Part shown: piece by piece, positions 61,735-64,000 of the stretch
How positions within the stretch are numbered: position 1 is the first letter of the stretch
Layout: each line of letters opens with the position of its first letter
Source of the DNA: Rhizobium sp. C4
GTDB taxonomy: Bacteria; Pseudomonadota; Alphaproteobacteria; Rhizobiales; Rhizobiaceae
DNA length: 64,000 nucleotides
Assembly: GCF_021026315.1 (NCBI RefSeq)
Contig: NZ_JAJNCX010000014.1
Location: 1 to 64,000, forward strand
Reading direction: 5' to 3'
Position numbers and translations under genes: made by a program
The notes under the pieces: generated by a model
Databases searched by the model: none
What the model saw: the letters and a program-made list of their open reading frames with translations, nothing else
Told to the model about the DNA's origin: nothing

Positions 61735-64000
61735 GCTCCAGGTCTCGTCTTCTTGACACCGCGGATCGGCGCCGGCGCGATGATGCCCGAGGGCATGCCG
61801 CTGCGGGCCTCATCCTCCTGCTCGGCCAGAACCGCCTTCACGCGGGCCGTGATATTGGCCTGCCTGTTCTCGTTGGTGACCTTCTGCCCCACGAGGTCGG
61901 TCACGTAGAACGTATCGATGACCTTTTCGCCGAAGGTGGTGATGTGGGCTGAGGCGATGTCGAGCGAGAGATCGGAGAGAACCGAGGTGATCTCGTAAAG
62001 CAGGCCGGGCCTGTCGAGGCATTCCAGTTCCAGCACGGTGAACTTGTTGGAGAGCGCGTTGGAAACCGTCACGGCAGGCGCGATCGTGAAAGTCGTATTC
62101 CGCTTCTTGCCCTTGTGGCGGATCGCGATGACTTCGGGAACACGCTTCTGGCCGGCCAGAACGTCCTCGATCAGCTTGCCGATCGAGGTGGCGCGGCGGA
62201 TCTCGTCCTCGTCGTTCTTGAACTCGCGGTTGATCATGATCGTATCAAGCGCGCGGCCGTCGGCGGTTGTGAAGATGTTGGCGTCGGCGATGTTGGCGCC
62301 CGCCGCCGCACAAGAGCCGGTGATGATGGCGAGCAGGCGCGGATGGTCGGGCGCCAGAACCGTGATCTCGGTGATCGAGTGGAAGGAGCGGGTGCGCACC
62401 ATGGTCGCAAGCGCCTTGCCGGCCTTGTCGGCATCGCGGATGAAGCCGGCATGGCGGATCTGGTCTTCCAGCGAGACGCTGAGCAGATAGGGCTCGTAAT
62501 GGAGCTTGGAATAGGTCTTGCGATCCTTCTGGCTCCAGCCGTCCAGCGCTTCCGCCAGCCTGATACGGGCGGCGGCGGCGCGTTCCTTGCGGGACACTTC
62601 CGAAAAGCCTCCGGTCAGTTGCAGCTCGGTCTCGTAATAGAGAGTGCGCAACAGCTGGCCCTTCCAGCCGTTCCACACGCCGGGACCGACGGCGCGGATA
62701 TCGGCAACCGTCAGGATCAGCAGCAGACGCAGGCGCTCGAGCGACTGCGCGCGCTCGGCAAAGTCCTGGATGGTCTTGCGGTCGTTCAGGTCGCGCGTCT
62801 GCGCCACCATCGACATGGTCAGATGTTCCTCGATCAGCCAGGCGACAAGTTCGGTCTGCTTCACCGTCATGCCGAGACGCGGGCAGAGCTTGCGGGCGAC
62901 CTTGGCCCCGGCGGTTGAATGGTCTTCGGGGCGTCCCTTGGCGACGTCGTGGAGGAGGGCGGCCACATAGATGACCTGACGATCCTCGATCGACGGAAAC
63001 AGCGACACGGCGAGCGGATTGATATCCTTGTCGCGCCCGGCCTCGATCGAGGCGACGATTTCGACCGTGCGCAGCAGATGCTCGTCCACCGTATAGTGGT
63101 GATACATGTTGAACTGCATCATCGAGACGATCTTGCCGAACTCGGGCAGGAAGCGCCCAAGCACGCCCGCCTCGTTCATGCGCCGGAGCGTCATGGCCGG
63201 GTTCTTGTGCGAGGTCAGGATCGACAGGAAGATCGCATTGGCGGCCTCGTTGTCGCGCAGACCATTGTCGATCAGCGACAGCGAGCGGGTAATCCGGCTC
63301 AGCGCGTCCGGGTGATATTCCAGCTCCTTCATTTCCGCCACATGGAAGAAGCGGATGAGGTTGACCGGATCTTCCTTGAAGACATCGGGGCTTGAAAGCG
63401 CGATGCGGCCGCGATCCTCGACGAATTGCGGCGAGCCGGCGATCTTGCGCGGCCGGTTGGCAAAGCGGCTGATGACGTTGGTGAGGCCCGGCGCGTCCTT
63501 GGCCTGCTGCTCTTCCAGCGTGGCGCAGAGAATGCGCGTCAGATCACCGACATTCTTCGCCATCCAGAAATAATGCTTCATGAAGCGCTCGACAGCCGTC
63601 AGGCCGGGGCGGTCATGATAGTCCAGCCGGCGGGCGATATCCGACTGGATATCGAAGGACAGGCGCTCCTCGCTTTTTCCGGTCAGGAAATGCATGTGGC
63701 AGCGCACGGCCCAGAGAAAGTCGTCGCATTTTTCGAACAGGCGGAATTCCGAGCGCGACAGCACCCCGAGCTTCACCAGATCCTCTGTATCGCGCACGCG
63801 ATAGTAATATTTGGAAATCCAGAACAGCGTGTGCAGGTCGCGCAACCCGCCCTTGCCTTCCTTCACATTCGGCTCGACCAGATAGCGCGTGTCGCCGCTC
63901 TTGCGGTGGCGCTCATCGCGCTCGGCAAGCTTGGCGGCAATGAACTGCGGCCCGGAATTGCGCACCACTTCGTTGTCGAAGCGGGTTTCCAGTTCCGTGA
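61731..64000 (-). CDS. glnD: Bifunctional uridylyltransferase/uridylyl-removing enzyme GlnD (5' part outside the window)
   Basis: About 756 residues seen; the N-terminal nucleotidyltransferase signature lies beyond the right edge. Visible are the GlnD core ([24 protein letters not shown]), the HD domain ([17 protein letters not shown]) and two C-terminal ACT domains ([20 protein letters not shown] and [20 protein letters not shown]). It uridylylates PII proteins according to glutamine level. The frame is open through 64000. murJ is coupled downstream. Confidence 0.96.
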   Translation of the reverse strand, partial: TELETRFDNEVVRNSGPQFIAAKLAERDERHRKSGDTRYLVEPNVKEGKGGLRDLHTLFWISKYYYRVRDTEDLVKLGVLSRSEFRLFEKCDDFLWAVRCHMHFLTGKSEERLSFDIQSDIARRLDYHDRPGLTAVERFMKHYFWMAKNVGDLTRILCATLEEQQAKDAPGLTNVISRFANRPRKIAGSPQFVEDRGRIALSSPDVFKEDPVNLIRFFHVAEMKELEYHPDALSRITRSLSLIDNGLRDNEAANAIFLSILTSHKNPAMTLRRMNEAGVLGRFLPEFGKIVSMMQFNMYHHYTVDEHLLRTVEIVASIEAGRDKDINPLAVSLFPSIEDRQVIYVAALLHDVAKGRPEDHSTAGAKVARKLCPRLGMTVKQTELVAWLIEEHLTMSMVAQTRDLNDRKTIQDFAERAQSLERLRLLLILTVADIRAVGPGVWNGWKGQLLRTLYYETELQLTGGFSEVSRKERAAAARIRLAEALDGWSQKDRKTYSKLHYEPYLLSVSLEDQIRHAGFIRDADKAGKALATMVRTRSFHSITEITVLAPDHPRLLAIITGSCAAAGANIADANIFTTADGRALDTIMINREFKNDEDEIRRATSIGKLIEDVLAGQKRVPEVIAIRHKGKKRNTTFTIAPAVTVSNALSNKFTVLELECLDRPGLLYEITSVLSDLSLDIASAHITTFGEKVIDTFYVTDLVGQKVTNENRQANITARVKAVLAEQEDEARSGMPSGIIAPAPIRGVKKTRPGA

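Overview
The window looks like a chromosomal segment of a Rhizobiaceae bacterium (Rhizobium/Agrobacterium/Shinella-like). The evidence is high-GC housekeeping DNA with a pmtA-dnaN pair, rsmI-yraN, a ugpBAEC operon, gshB, and the block olsA-rimI-tsaB-nifU-uspA-trpS-murJ-glnD, an order familiar from Agrobacterium and Sinorhizobium. No database search was possible, so family names rest on motifs and recalled homology.

Region 1 (1-4.7 kb) starts with an initiator tRNA, probably the last gene of an rrn operon. A wrecked integration site follows. A large serine recombinase whose 3' end reads antisense into the tRNA is split by an intact IS3-family element (5-bp target duplication CTTTC) and beheaded by a decayed IS630-family copy. 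Region 2 (4.7-20.2 kb) is core chromosome: complex I-associated epimerase, pyrF, a beta-mannosidase, pmtA, dnaN, rsmI, yraN, the glycerol-3-phosphate ABC transporter, gshB and the first 212 codons of comM.

Region 3 (20,182-54,717) is a 34.5-kb integrative element inserted in the Walker A coding region of comM. A large serine recombinase sits 26 bp inside its right end. Both junctions carry GCATAAT; joining comM there restores an uninterrupted 510-codon frame. The element ends carry a perfect 16-bp inverted repeat, as expected for attP half-sites. Three further degenerate copies of the left half-site lie inside the left part, in the same orientation, at about 22.78, 24.60 and 27.36 kb. They cut the cargo into modules: (a) a glycine-rich repeat protein plus an unknown 434/108-aa gene pair; (b) a CD-NTase + SLATT pair (minimal CBASS); (c) a radical SAM/SPASM maturase with a 61-62-aa peptide ending WTWTYRF, reminiscent of darobactin and dynobactin; (d) the rest. 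Module d holds a Septu-like ATPase/HNH pair, a MobV relaxase operon with a DotA/TraY-like membrane protein, an Hsp90-like ATPase + metallophosphoesterase pair, small orphan genes, two paralogous cytosine methyltransferases, a LuxR-type regulator, an orphan flagellin, two secreted proteins, an AEP-type primase and the recombinase. Four GGGTA-N4-TACCC dyads sit 75-107 bp upstream of the second methyltransferase, the flagellin and both secreted-protein genes, suggesting a local regulon. The whole resembles a composite, SCC-like, mobilizable defence island.

Region 4 (54.7-64 kb) returns to core chromosome: the 3' part of comM, then olsA, rimI, tsaB, nifU, uspA, trpS, murJ and a 5'-truncated glnD running off the right edge.
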